This document shows, piece after piece, positions 42,074-50,761 of a stretch of DNA of 64,000 nt. Each line of letters begins with the position of its first letter. The first letter of the stretch is position 1. The position numbers were made by a program, and so were the translations under genes. Where the stretch lies: the NCBI GenBank assembly GCA_910578715.1, contig CAJTRL010000003.1, positions 1 to 64,000 of the forward strand, read 5' to 3'. Below the pieces are notes generated by a model. It had not been told where the DNA came from and did no database searches. It saw only the letters and a list, made by a program, of their open reading frames with translations. Origin of the DNA: an uncultured Lachnospiraceae bacterium (GTDB lineage: Bacteria > Bacillota > Clostridia > Lachnospirales > Lachnospiraceae).

Positions 42074-42508
42074 ATGCAGACAGGAAAAGATAATAGAGTT
42101 TTTATCGGAATCGTTGTTGTTTGTGGTATTCATAAATACTGTATACCACTTTCATCCCCCAAAGAAAAACATAAGAGTATGAGAAATTCTGTGGATTTTT
42201 CCAAGATTGAGGTAAAAGGCAAATTGTTGGGTGTTTTAAACTTTAATCTGATGATACCTGTGAAAGAAGAATTATTACAATTTGTTGATACGACAATTTT
42301 TAAAAGAGACCGGGAGAACATCAAATACTACAAAAAACTCTGTGCTTCAGAATTAGAATGGTGTCAGATAAATAGTGAAGTGATTTGCAACAAAGCCAAT
42401 GTATTATATATGAAATACATCTCTGGTGAGTCATTTGCCGGCAGAAGTCGCTGCCTGAATTTTCCCCAATTAGAAATAGAATGTGAAAAATATAATCCCC
42501 AAATTTAA
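42074..42508 (+). CDS. ToxN/AbiQ-family endoribonuclease toxin, short N-terminus
   Basis: 144 residues from ATG 42074 behind a near-perfect GAGGAGG. VFIGIVVVCGIHKYCIPLSSPKEKH matches the ToxN/AbiQ core, with the active-site Ser-Pro-Lys at S27/S28-P29-K30, followed by the GVLNFNLMIPV and YYKKLCASELEWCQINSE segments typical of the family. Typical members carry about 20 more N-terminal residues (a first strand and helix) that are missing here; the SD and ATG are followed at once by the core. I infer an N-terminal deletion, so activity is uncertain. Confidence 0.78.
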   Translation: MQTGKDNRVFIGIVVVCGIHKYCIPLSSPKEKHKSMRNSVDFSKIEVKGKLLGVLNFNLMIPVKEELLQFVDTTIFKRDRENIKYYKKLCASELEWCQINSEVICNKANVLYMKYISGESFAGRSRCLNFPQLEIECEKYNPQI

Positions 42509-42553
42509 GCCATTGTGTCATACTATAAGCCTGGAGTGCACAACTTTGAAATT

Positions 42554-43798
42554 TTAAAAATAATCCGAAAAATAAGGTTTTTCCACCGGAATCAGCCGTT
42601 CCAGCCATGTCAGCATATAGTATTCGGTCTGTATTTTTTCATGTTCATAGAGATAGGTCGGACGTTTATAACCCATCAGCATTGTCGTCAGCGTGTTGAC
42701 GGAAAGCTCTACAACATTGATGCTCTGGTTGTTTTCAACCCGCTCGCAGACAGTCCTGCCATCGCGCCAGGACACCATGTAATCGCCTTCGTTCCAGGGG
42801 GCCATTGTGTCGTGAACGAGAAAATGGAGCTTCAGTTCTTCCGGCTGTACCTGATAAGGGTAATCAGCAAGAAATTCCCGGACGTCTACGATACGTGCCA
42901 TAATATAAGGAGAAATCGTCTCTGTAATTTCGCTGTCGTCGAATAAATAGGCCATCGTTTCGCCGGAATAGTTGTCGCCCTGTACCTGGGTAATCATGGA
43001 AAAATGGGCGCTGATGTAGTTCCAGAGACCGTGGTTTGCCTCAATATTTAAATAGACCATTTCCTTGATGTGGAAGATTTCGTTAGCGATATAATAGACC
43101 ACATAGCCGAGCGGCTTGTGCTCCTTGCTGTAATAGACGGCCGCAATGATATCCTCGTTATCCCACCGCCAGTATTCTTCCCAGGAGAGGGCGTCACGAA
43201 TCAGCGCGCCGTGCCGCTGTAAGGCGAAATAAGAATGAACATTGTGGTAGTCCTCGGAGTCCAGGCTGACCCGCTCTACCATGCCGTCCACAGGAACCGC
43301 TTTGGGAAGCTGTGTGTCTTTTACGATGAAGGTGAGTTTATCGGAAACGATTTCCCAGCCCATTTTGCGGTAAAAGGGAATCGAATAGGGGTAAAGAAAA
43401 GAAATCGGCATTTTCTGCTTGTGAATATAATCGAGCGCATGTTTCATCAGAGAATGAATCAGCCCCCGGCCCGTATATTCGGGATAGGTGGCGACGCCTG
43501 TAATGCCGCCCATATCCATGATTTCATCGTGAATATTTACTTTCATGGAGTAGACGACAATCATGGAAGCCAGTTTTTCCTGATAGAACCAGCCAAGCAC
43601 ATAGGCTTCTTCCAGAATCGGACGTTTGGCGTATTTGATTTCGTCCTGTTCCCATCCTGTCTGAAACAAGTCATATGATGTGACCTGGAAAGCATACTGT
43701 AATAACGCATTGAACTGCTCCAGGTCGCCTTTATCCAGTTCCCGCATTTTAAAGTTATCGTTGATTTCAAGGTATATGTGTTCTCGTGTCTCGTCCAT
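42554..43798 (-). CDS. Eis-like GNAT N-acetyltransferase
   Basis: 414 residues. The first GNAT domain holds the acetyl-CoA loop VATYPEYTGRGLIHSLM (about 102-118) and FLYPYSIPFYRKMGWE; a second GNAT-like and an SCP2-like C-terminal domain follow, the Eis layout. The protein ends in Phe, as in Eis enzymes where the C-terminal carboxylate takes part in catalysis. Eis enzymes acetylate amines including aminoglycosides; the physiological substrate here is unknown. Convergent with the toxin gene. Confidence 0.85.
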   Translation of the reverse strand: MDETREHIYLEINDNFKMRELDKGDLEQFNALLQYAFQVTSYDLFQTGWEQDEIKYAKRPILEEAYVLGWFYQEKLASMIVVYSMKVNIHDEIMDMGGITGVATYPEYTGRGLIHSLMKHALDYIHKQKMPISFLYPYSIPFYRKMGWEIVSDKLTFIVKDTQLPKAVPVDGMVERVSLDSEDYHNVHSYFALQRHGALIRDALSWEEYWRWDNEDIIAAVYYSKEHKPLGYVVYYIANEIFHIKEMVYLNIEANHGLWNYISAHFSMITQVQGDNYSGETMAYLFDDSEITETISPYIMARIVDVREFLADYPYQVQPEELKLHFLVHDTMAPWNEGDYMVSWRDGRTVCERVENNQSINVVELSVNTLTTMLMGYKRPTYLYEHEKIQTEYYMLTWLERLIPVEKPYFSDYF

Positions 43799-43898
43799 AA
43801 TTATGCCTGCACTTATTTTTTTTTGGCCGCTCTGCCGGAACCGGCGAAGGCGGGGCCTCTTTTATCATACTTTATGGAAGGAGGATTTTCAAGCCTTT

Positions 43899-43990
43899 CC
43901 GACATGAAATAAGTCACCAGCCAATTCATAATATGACAAATTATAGCGTACATCTGGTGACTTATGAATGGCATGGCTGAACTGTTACGG
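43899..43990 (+). repeat. Palindromic element, family 2 (copy C)
   Basis: CATGAAATAAGTCACCAG pairs through ATAAGTCACCAG (43909-43920) with CTGGTGACTTAT (43954-43965), and the copy ends in the shared tail GGCATGGCTGAACTGTTAC. It is the inverted equivalent of the left half of the element at 32783-32970, with a different loop. Confidence 0.85.
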
Positions 43991-44019
43991 ACTGATACAT
44001 AAACCTTCTACAATTCACC

Positions 44020-44049
44020 TTGACAATTCCGTTTTCCTGATATTATAAT
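44020..44049 (+). promoter_or_regulatory. Promoter of the ileS T-box transcript
   Basis: TTGACA and TATAAT with an 18-base spacer, about 30 bases after the family 2 tail. Confidence 0.85.
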
Positions 44050-44055
44050 AAGGCC

Positions 44056-44338
44056 AATATCTATAAACAAAGGCATTGAAGAAGACAGTACCCTTTTTTT
44101 CAAAATCACAGCGAGCCGGTGACGGTGTAAGACCGGTATGAGTAGAAACTTGGGGAAAATCACTTCCGAGCTTTGGTCCGAACCCCGGAAGGGCAGTAGA
44201 GACCGACGGCATTCCACCGTTACCGGAAACCGTATGATATCCGTCCCGACACAAGAGCGGCCGGGCGGGGGCTGTACGTTGTAACGGGTGGTATAACGAG
44301 TAAGTGGCCTCGTCCTTTTACAGGATGAGGCTTTTTTG
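44056..44338 (+). ncRNA. T-box leader of ileS
   Basis: Contains the AGTA-type and stem I elements, a specifier-loop candidate ATC (44159-44161, an Ile codon) just before ACTTCCGAGC, the T-box sequence CGGGTGGTATAACG (44285-44298) that pairs with the tRNA acceptor end, and a terminator helix. Uncharged tRNA-Ile should stabilise the antiterminator and switch ileS on. Confidence 0.9.
44307..44337 (+). terminator. T-box-controlled terminator
   Basis: GCCTCGTCC-TTTTACA-GGATGAGGC followed by TTTTTT. Confidence 0.92.
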
Positions 44339-44412
44339 CGCGAGCAGGGGAAGCCTGCTCGATTAGAGCTTCTAACAAACAGTTATTAATCAGCAGAAAC
44401 GGAGGTTTTGCA

Positions 44413-47400
44413 ATGTATCAGAAAGTCGATACCAGTTTGAATTTTGTGGAAAGAGAGAAAGAAGTGGAGCTTTTCTGGAAGGAGAACAACATCTTTCAGA
44501 AAAGCATGGATTCCCGGAAGGAAGGACCGACCTATACCTTTTATGACGGGCCGCCGACCGCCAACGGAAAGCCCCATATCGGCCATGTGCTGACCCGTGT
44601 CATCAAGGATATGATTCCCAGATACCGCACGATGAAAGGGTATATGGTTCCACGAAAAGCGGGATGGGACACCCACGGGCTTCCGGTGGAGCTGGAAGTG
44701 GAAAAACTGCTTGGTCTGGACGGTAAAGAGCAGATTGAAGAATATGGCTTAGACCCGTTTATCAGCAAATGTAAGGAGTCTGTCTGGAAATACAAAGGCA
44801 TGTGGGAAGATTTTTCGGGAACCGTCGGTTTCTGGGCGGATATGGATGACCCTTATGTGACTTACCATGATGATTTTATCGAGTCCGAATGGTGGGCGTT
44901 AAAAGAAATCTGGAATAAGGGACTTTTGTATAAAGGCTTTAAAATCGTTCCCTATTGTCCGCGCTGCGGGACGCCGCTTTCCTCCCATGAGGTGGCACAG
45001 GGATATAAGGCGGTTAAGGAGCGCTCTGCGGTGGTTCGCTTTAAGGTAGTCGGCGAAGATGCGTATTTTCTTGCATGGACCACAACGCCCTGGACGCTGC
45101 CGTCCAATGTGGCATTGTGCGTGAATCCACAGGAGAGCTATGTTAAGGTAAAAGCGGCAGACGGCTATGTGTATTATATGGCGGAGGCGCTGCTTGACAA
45201 AGTGCTCGGTAAGCTGGCGGAGGAAGAAAAGCCGGCCTGGGAAGTGCTGGAGCGCTATGTGGGAACAGATTTGGAATATAAGGAATATGAACCGTTGTTT
45301 GCCTGTGCGGGAGAAGCGGCGGCGAAACAGCATAAGAAAGCGCATTTTGTGACCTGTGATACTTATGTTACGATGACCGACGGTACCGGAATCGTTCATA
45401 TCGCTCCGGCTTTTGGTGAAGACGATGCACAGGTGGGCCGCAAATATGATTTGCCTTTCGTACAGTTCGTAAACGGCAAGGGTGAGATGACGGAGGAAAC
45501 GGCCTACGCGGGAATGTTTGTGAAGAAGGCGGACCCGGAAATCCTGAAAGACCTGGATAAGGAAGGAAAGCTGTTCGACGCGCCGAAGTTCGAACACGAT
45601 TATCCGTTCTGCTGGCGCTGTGATACGCCGCTTATCTATTACGCGCGCGAGTCCTGGTTTATCAAGATGACGGCGGTCAGAGATGATTTGGTGCGCAATA
45701 ACAAGACGGTGCACTGGATTCCGGAATCTATCGGGGAAGGGCGGTTCGGCAACTGGCTGGAAAATATTCAGGACTGGGGCATCTCCAGAAACCGGTACTG
45801 GGGCACACCGTTAAACGTATGGGAGTGTGCGGACTGCGGTCATATGGAATCCGTCGGCTCCCGTGAAGAACTTGCAAAGATGAGCGGCAATCCGGCGGCG
45901 GAGACGGTGGAACTGCACAGACCTTATATCGATGAGATTACGATACCTTGTCCGAAGTGCGGCAGGACGATGAAGCGTGTGCCGGAAGTTATCGACTGCT
46001 GGTTTGATTCCGGCGCGATGCCTTTTGCCCAGCATCATTACCCGTTTGAAAATAAAGAGCTGTTCGAAAGCCAGTTCCCGGCGCAGTTCATATCGGAAGC
46101 GGTAGACCAGACAAGGGGATGGTTCTATTCGCTGATGGCGGAGTCAACGCTTCTGTTTAACAAGGCTCCTTTTGAGAATGTCATTGTGCTCGGTCATGTA
46201 CAGGATGAAAACGGACAGAAGATGTCCAAGTCCAAAGGGAACGCGGTTGACCCGTTCGATGCGCTGGCAACTTATGGTGCGGACGCAATCCGCTGGTATT
46301 TCTATATCAATTCGGCTCCCTGGCTTCCGAACCGGTTCCACGGCAAGGCAGTACAGGAAGGTCAGCGGAAGTTTTTGGGGACGCTGTGGAATACCTACGC
46401 CTTTTTTGTACTGTATGCGAATATCGATAATTTTGATGCCACACAATACGCACTGGATTATGAGAAACTTCCGGTCATGGACAAATGGCTTTTATCCAGG
46501 CTGAATACGGCGGTAAAAGAAGTGGACGATAACCTGAACGAATACAAAATACCGGAGGCTGCCCGTGTTCTGGACAACTTCGTGGATGAGATGAGCAACT
46601 GGTATGTCAGAAGAAGCAGGGAGCGTTTCTGGGCAAAAGGCATGGAGCAGGATAAAATTAACGCTTACATGACCTTGTATACTGCGCTCGTTACCATCAG
46701 CAAATGCGCCGCGCCCATGGTTCCGTTCATGACGGAGGAAATTTATCTGAATCTGGTAAAGAGCATCGACAAGGAAGCACCGGAAAGCATTCACTTATGC
46801 GATTTCCCGACGGCGGATGAGACGCATATCGATAAAGAGCTGGAAGAGGCGATGGACGAAGTGCTGAAAATCGTCGTGATGGGGCGTGCGGCGAGAAACG
46901 CGGCCAATATTAAGAACCGTCAGCCGATTGGAACGATGTTCGTCAAGGCGGAAAAGCCACTCGGGGACTTTTATCAGGAAATCGTGCGCGACGAGCTGAA
47001 TGTGAAAGAAATCCGGTTTACGGATGATGTCAGGGCGTTTACGAGTTACAGCTTCAAGCCGCAGCTTCGCACGGTGGGACCGAAGTATGGAAAACAGCTG
47101 GGCGGTATCCAGAAATATTTAGGCGGCGTGGACGGCAATCAGGCGATGGATGAACTGAATGAGAAAGGTGTTCTTAAATTTGACGTAAACGGTGTGAATG
47201 TTGAACTGACGAAAGACGACCTGCTTATCGAGATGGCGCAGAAAGAAGGCTATGTATCGGAGGCGGACAATAATCTGACCGTCGTGCTCGATACAAACCT
47301 GTCGGAAGAACTGATAGAAGAAGGCTTCGTTTATGAAGTCATCAGTAAAATTCAGACGATGCGGAAAGAGGCAGACTTCGAGGTTATGGACCATATCCGG

Positions 47401-47568
47401 GTATCTGTCTGTGATAATCCGAAAATCGCGGAGATTGTACGGAAGAACGAAGCGATGATTGCCGGAAAAGTGCTGGCGGAGAGCATTGTGGAAGGAGAAA
47501 GTCTGACCGTTTCCAAAGAGTGGAATATCAATGGGGAGAAAGCGCTCATTGGCATAGAGAAGGTGTAA
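44413..47568 (+). CDS. ileS: Isoleucyl-tRNA synthetase, long (eukaryote-like) clade
   Basis: 1,051 residues. HIGH motif in PPTANGKPHIGHVL, GWDTHGLPVE, the editing domain with TTTPWTLPSN, and KMSKS in GQKMSKSKGNAVDP. The length and the N-terminal sequence place it with the IleS2 clade, which is related to eukaryotic enzymes and to MupA and is often poorly inhibited by mupirocin; this placement is from memory of the family and untested. Controlled by the T-box leader. Confidence 0.96.
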   Translation: MYQKVDTSLNFVEREKEVELFWKENNIFQKSMDSRKEGPTYTFYDGPPTANGKPHIGHVLTRVIKDMIPRYRTMKGYMVPRKAGWDTHGLPVELEVEKLLGLDGKEQIEEYGLDPFISKCKESVWKYKGMWEDFSGTVGFWADMDDPYVTYHDDFIESEWWALKEIWNKGLLYKGFKIVPYCPRCGTPLSSHEVAQGYKAVKERSAVVRFKVVGEDAYFLAWTTTPWTLPSNVALCVNPQESYVKVKAADGYVYYMAEALLDKVLGKLAEEEKPAWEVLERYVGTDLEYKEYEPLFACAGEAAAKQHKKAHFVTCDTYVTMTDGTGIVHIAPAFGEDDAQVGRKYDLPFVQFVNGKGEMTEETAYAGMFVKKADPEILKDLDKEGKLFDAPKFEHDYPFCWRCDTPLIYYARESWFIKMTAVRDDLVRNNKTVHWIPESIGEGRFGNWLENIQDWGISRNRYWGTPLNVWECADCGHMESVGSREELAKMSGNPAAETVELHRPYIDEITIPCPKCGRTMKRVPEVIDCWFDSGAMPFAQHHYPFENKELFESQFPAQFISEAVDQTRGWFYSLMAESTLLFNKAPFENVIVLGHVQDENGQKMSKSKGNAVDPFDALATYGADAIRWYFYINSAPWLPNRFHGKAVQEGQRKFLGTLWNTYAFFVLYANIDNFDATQYALDYEKLPVMDKWLLSRLNTAVKEVDDNLNEYKIPEAARVLDNFVDEMSNWYVRRSRERFWAKGMEQDKINAYMTLYTALVTISKCAAPMVPFMTEEIYLNLVKSIDKEAPESIHLCDFPTADETHIDKELEEAMDEVLKIVVMGRAARNAANIKNRQPIGTMFVKAEKPLGDFYQEIVRDELNVKEIRFTDDVRAFTSYSFKPQLRTVGPKYGKQLGGIQKYLGGVDGNQAMDELNEKGVLKFDVNGVNVELTKDDLLIEMAQKEGYVSEADNNLTVVLDTNLSEELIEEGFVYEVISKIQTMRKEADFEVMDHIRVSVCDNPKIAEIVRKNEAMIAGKVLAESIVEGESLTVSKEWNINGEKALIGIEKV

Positions 47569-47592
47569 GTTGTTGCAACGGATGACAATTTG

Positions 47593-47693
47593 GTAACAGT
47601 TCCGCCCTATAGAAATGATTGTGCAGATTGCCCTTAGTGAGCAAGCTCCCACGGGCAATTTGTACAATCATTTCTGCATGGCTGAACTGTTAC
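47593..47693. repeat. Palindromic element, family 2 (copy B)
   Basis: A 101-base palindrome: GTAACAGTTC (47593-47602) pairs with GAACTGTTAC (47684-47693), AGAAATGATTGT (47611-47622) with ACAATCATTTCT (47664-47675), and GATTGCCC with GGGCAATT, around the loop TTAGTGAGCAAGCTCCCAC. Loop and tail match the 32.9-kb copy; the arms do not. Confidence 0.88.
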
Positions 47694-47714
47694 ACAATTT
47701 GGGAAGATTGATAG

Positions 47715-47743
47715 TAGTCAAAAACGGAAAATAGCGATATAAT
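47715..47743 (+). promoter_or_regulatory. Likely promoter of glgP
   Basis: TAGTCA and TATAAT with a 17-base spacer, 22 bases after the family 2 tail. The -35 is weak. Confidence 0.5.
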
Positions 47744-47756
47744 ATGCTCAGCGGAT

Positions 47757-47851
47757 AAAAAACTTCCGCTGAGCTGAAAGTTGCCGTTCGGCAACTTCCT
47801 ATGAAGTAGGCGGCAGCGTAGAGAAAAAACTTCCGCTGAGCTGAAAGTTGC
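47757..47851 (+). repeat. 28-bp direct repeat in the glgP leader
   Basis: Identical 28-base copies at 47757-47784 and 47824-47851 (A-run, CTTCCGCTGAGCTG, AAAGTTGC). The first runs into a hairpin, AAGTTGCCG-TT-CGGCAACTT. A related hairpin, GCTGAAAGTTTCCGGC...GCCGAAAACTT, lies at 52651-52683. Confidence 0.8.
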
Positions 47852-47878
47852 GCAATCAGATATGAAGGAGGCAGATAA

Positions 47879-50356
47879 ATGCAAAAGAAAGCGATGAAGT
47901 TCGATACGGAGATGTTTAAGAGAAGCGTGCTTTACAATGTTAAGACGCTTTACCGGAAAACATTGGAGGAAGCGACTGACCAACAGGTTTTTCAGGCGGT
48001 ATCTTATGCGGTGAAAGACGCGATTGTGGACCAGTGGCTGGCGAGCCAGAAAGAATATGACAAGCAGGACCCCAAGATGGTCTATTATCTGTCGATGGAA
48101 TTTCTGATGGGACGTGCTCTCGGCAATAATATGATTAATCTGGGCGCTTATAAAGTATTCAAAGACGCGCTGGCGGAGCTCGGCATCGATATAAACATCA
48201 TAGAGGACCAGGAGCCGGACGCGGCGCTCGGAAATGGCGGTCTCGGCAGACTCGCGGCATGTTTCCTGGATTCGCTGGCGACACTCGGATATGCGGCGTA
48301 TGGCTGCGGCATCCGCTACCGCTATGGTATGTTTAAACAGGAAATCAGAGACGGTTATCAGATTGAAGCGCCAGACGACTGGTTAAAGGACGGCAACCCG
48401 TTTGAGCTGCGCAGACCGGAATATACAAAGGAAGTAAAATTCGGCGGCTATGTCAATGTTTATGTGGATGAGAACGGCAGAAGCAATTTCCGCCAGGAAG
48501 GATATCAGTCGGTGCGGGCGATTCCTTACGACATCCCGATTGTCGGTTACGGCAACGGCATCGTCAATACCCTCCGTATCTGGGATGCGGAGCCTGTTGA
48601 ATGCTTCCATCTGGATTCTTTTGACAAAGGCGACTATCATAAGGCGGTGGAACAGGAGAACCTGGCAAGAAATATTGTGGAGGTTCTTTATCCGAACGAT
48701 AATCATTACGCGGGCAAAGAACTGCGCTTAAAACAGCAGTACTTCTTTATTTCCGCATCCGTACAGGAAGCTGTTGAAAAATATATGCGGAAGCATGACG
48801 ATATCCGGAAGTTCCATGAGAAAGTAACGTTCCAGTTAAACGATACCCATCCGACGGTGGCGATTGCGGAACTGATGCGCATTCTGATGGACGATTACTA
48901 TCTGACATGGGAAGAAGCGTGGGAAGTTACCACGAAGACCTGTGCTTATACGAATCATACGATTATGGCTGAAGCCCTTGAAAAATGGCCGATTGAGCTT
49001 TTCTCAAGACTGCTTCCGCGTGTATACCAGATTGTGGAAGAGATTAACCGCAGATTTGTTGCGCGCATCGAGCAGATGTACCCGGGCAACCAGGAAAAAG
49101 TGCGTAAGATGGCGATTATCTATGACGGTCAGGTGAAGATGGCGCATCTCGCAATTGCGGCCGGCTATTCGGTCAACGGCGTTGCGAGATTACATACGGA
49201 AATCCTGAAAAATCAGGAGCTGAAAGATTTCTACGAGATGATGCCGGAGAAATTCAACAATAAGACTAACGGCATTACCCAGAGACGGTTTTTGCTGCAT
49301 GGCAATCCGCTTCTTGCGGACTGGGTAACGGCGCATGTGGGCGATGACTGGATTACCGACCTTCCGCAGATTAGCAGACTGAAAATCTATGCGGATGACG
49401 AAAAGGCGCAGCAGGAGTTCATGAATATCAAATATCAGAACAAAGTGCGTCTGGCGAAATATATCCTGGAGCATAACGGCGTACAGGTTGACCCCCGTTC
49501 TATTTTCGACGTACAGGTCAAGAGACTGCATGAGTACAAACGTCAGCTGCTGAATATTCTGCATGTAATGTATTTGTATAATGAATTAAAAGAGCACCCG
49601 GATATGGAATTTTATCCGAGAACCTTTATTTTCGGCGCAAAAGCGGCTGCGGGCTACCGGAATGCGAAGCTGACCATCAAGCTGATTAACTCCGTTGCGG
49701 ACGTTATCAATAATGACGCGAGCATTAACGGTAAGATTAAAGTCATATTTATCGAAAATTACCGCGTTTCCAATGCGGAGATGATTTTTGCGGCGGCGGA
49801 TGTATCGGAACAGATTTCCACCGCGAGCAAGGAGGCTTCCGGCACGGGCAATATGAAATTCATGTTAAACGGAGCGCTGACAATCGGCACGATGGACGGT
49901 GCAAACGTGGAAATCGTGGAAGAAGTCGGGGAAGAAAACGCTTTTATTTTCGGTTTAAGCTCCGACGAAGTTATCCGCTATGAGAATTACGGCGGGTACA
50001 GTCCGATGGATATTTTCAACAACGACCCGGATATCCGGAAAGTGCTGATGCAGCTGATTAACGGAACGTATTCCAGAAACGATACAGAACTGTTCAGAAC
50101 CCTGTATAATTCTCTGCTGAATACACAGAGCACCGCGAAAGCGGACACCTATTTTATCCTGAAGGATTTCAAACCCTATGCGGAAGCGCAGCGGAAGGTG
50201 GAAGCGGCATACCGGGATGAAAAGGGATGGGCGAGAAGCGCCATTTTAAATGTGGCATGTTCCGGCAAATTTACATCCGACAGAACCATCCAGGAATATG
50301 TGGACGATATCTGGAAGCTGGACAAGGTGGTTATCCCTGAAAAAACAACGAAATAG
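47879..50356 (+). CDS. glgP: Glycogen / maltodextrin phosphorylase
   Basis: 825 residues, GT35. It releases glucose 1-phosphate from alpha-1,4-glucan, using pyridoxal phosphate. Recognised by YYLSMEFLMGRALGNN, ALGNGGLGRLAACF, FQLNDTHPTVAIAEL, DVQVKRLHEYKRQLLN and the PLP-lysine segment EASGTGNMKFMLNGALTIGT. SD AAGGAGG. It works on the polymer whose precursor is made by glgC/glgD elsewhere in the window. Confidence 0.96.
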   Translation: MQKKAMKFDTEMFKRSVLYNVKTLYRKTLEEATDQQVFQAVSYAVKDAIVDQWLASQKEYDKQDPKMVYYLSMEFLMGRALGNNMINLGAYKVFKDALAELGIDINIIEDQEPDAALGNGGLGRLAACFLDSLATLGYAAYGCGIRYRYGMFKQEIRDGYQIEAPDDWLKDGNPFELRRPEYTKEVKFGGYVNVYVDENGRSNFRQEGYQSVRAIPYDIPIVGYGNGIVNTLRIWDAEPVECFHLDSFDKGDYHKAVEQENLARNIVEVLYPNDNHYAGKELRLKQQYFFISASVQEAVEKYMRKHDDIRKFHEKVTFQLNDTHPTVAIAELMRILMDDYYLTWEEAWEVTTKTCAYTNHTIMAEALEKWPIELFSRLLPRVYQIVEEINRRFVARIEQMYPGNQEKVRKMAIIYDGQVKMAHLAIAAGYSVNGVARLHTEILKNQELKDFYEMMPEKFNNKTNGITQRRFLLHGNPLLADWVTAHVGDDWITDLPQISRLKIYADDEKAQQEFMNIKYQNKVRLAKYILEHNGVQVDPRSIFDVQVKRLHEYKRQLLNILHVMYLYNELKEHPDMEFYPRTFIFGAKAAAGYRNAKLTIKLINSVADVINNDASINGKIKVIFIENYRVSNAEMIFAAADVSEQISTASKEASGTGNMKFMLNGALTIGTMDGANVEIVEEVGEENAFIFGLSSDEVIRYENYGGYSPMDIFNNDPDIRKVLMQLINGTYSRNDTELFRTLYNSLLNTQSTAKADTYFILKDFKPYAEAQRKVEAAYRDEKGWARSAILNVACSGKFTSDRTIQEYVDDIWKLDKVVIPEKTTK

Positions 50357-50428
50357 ACAGGGCGGCGGCGTAGTCCGGCAAAACGGCATATCATATAACG
50401 GTATTAAAGAGAAAGCACCATAAAGAAA

Positions 50429-50487
50429 GAGACTGTTCGTACCTTTCCCATAAGGAAGTGAAAGGCATCGGGACAGTCTTTTTTTTG
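50429..50487 (+). terminator. Terminator of glgP
   Basis: GACTGT (50431-50436) pairs with ACAGTC (50473-50478) with an inner ACCTTT...AAAGG pairing, followed by T8. Confidence 0.85.
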
Positions 50488-50525
50488 TGCTCGAAAATGT
50501 CCATATTCTGGCCATTTCGGATAAG

Positions 50526-50545
50526 TGCGCAACTAAAGTTGCACA
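50526..50545 (+). promoter_or_regulatory. Operator-like palindrome 1 of the galactan locus
   Basis: TGCGCAAC-TAAA-GTTGCACA. Overlaps the likely promoter zone (TATACT at 50565-50570). Probable site for the LacI regulator encoded in the same locus, or for another sugar regulator. Confidence 0.6.
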
Positions 50546-50688
50546 AAAAAGCGTCAAAATTGTTTATACTTCACAACAGATTTTGGCGTTTTTCTAAGCG
50601 GCGGTCAATAGTTTTTGTGCACTATTTTAATTATAATAATTTTATAAAGTTTTTTTTATCAATATTAACAAAAAATAAAGAATCAACG

Positions 50689-50709
50689 TGCGCAACCTTG
50701 AGTTGTCCA
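50689..50709 (+). promoter_or_regulatory. Operator-like palindrome 2 of the galactan locus
   Basis: TGCGCAAC-CTTGA-GTTGTCCA, 163 bases downstream of the first palindrome and about 50 bases before the permease start. Two such sites could support looping repression. Confidence 0.55.
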
Positions 50710-50761
50710 ACGAAAAATGAGGGAAGACAGGGCGCGGTGATTCGGAAAGGGAGAAGGTTTT

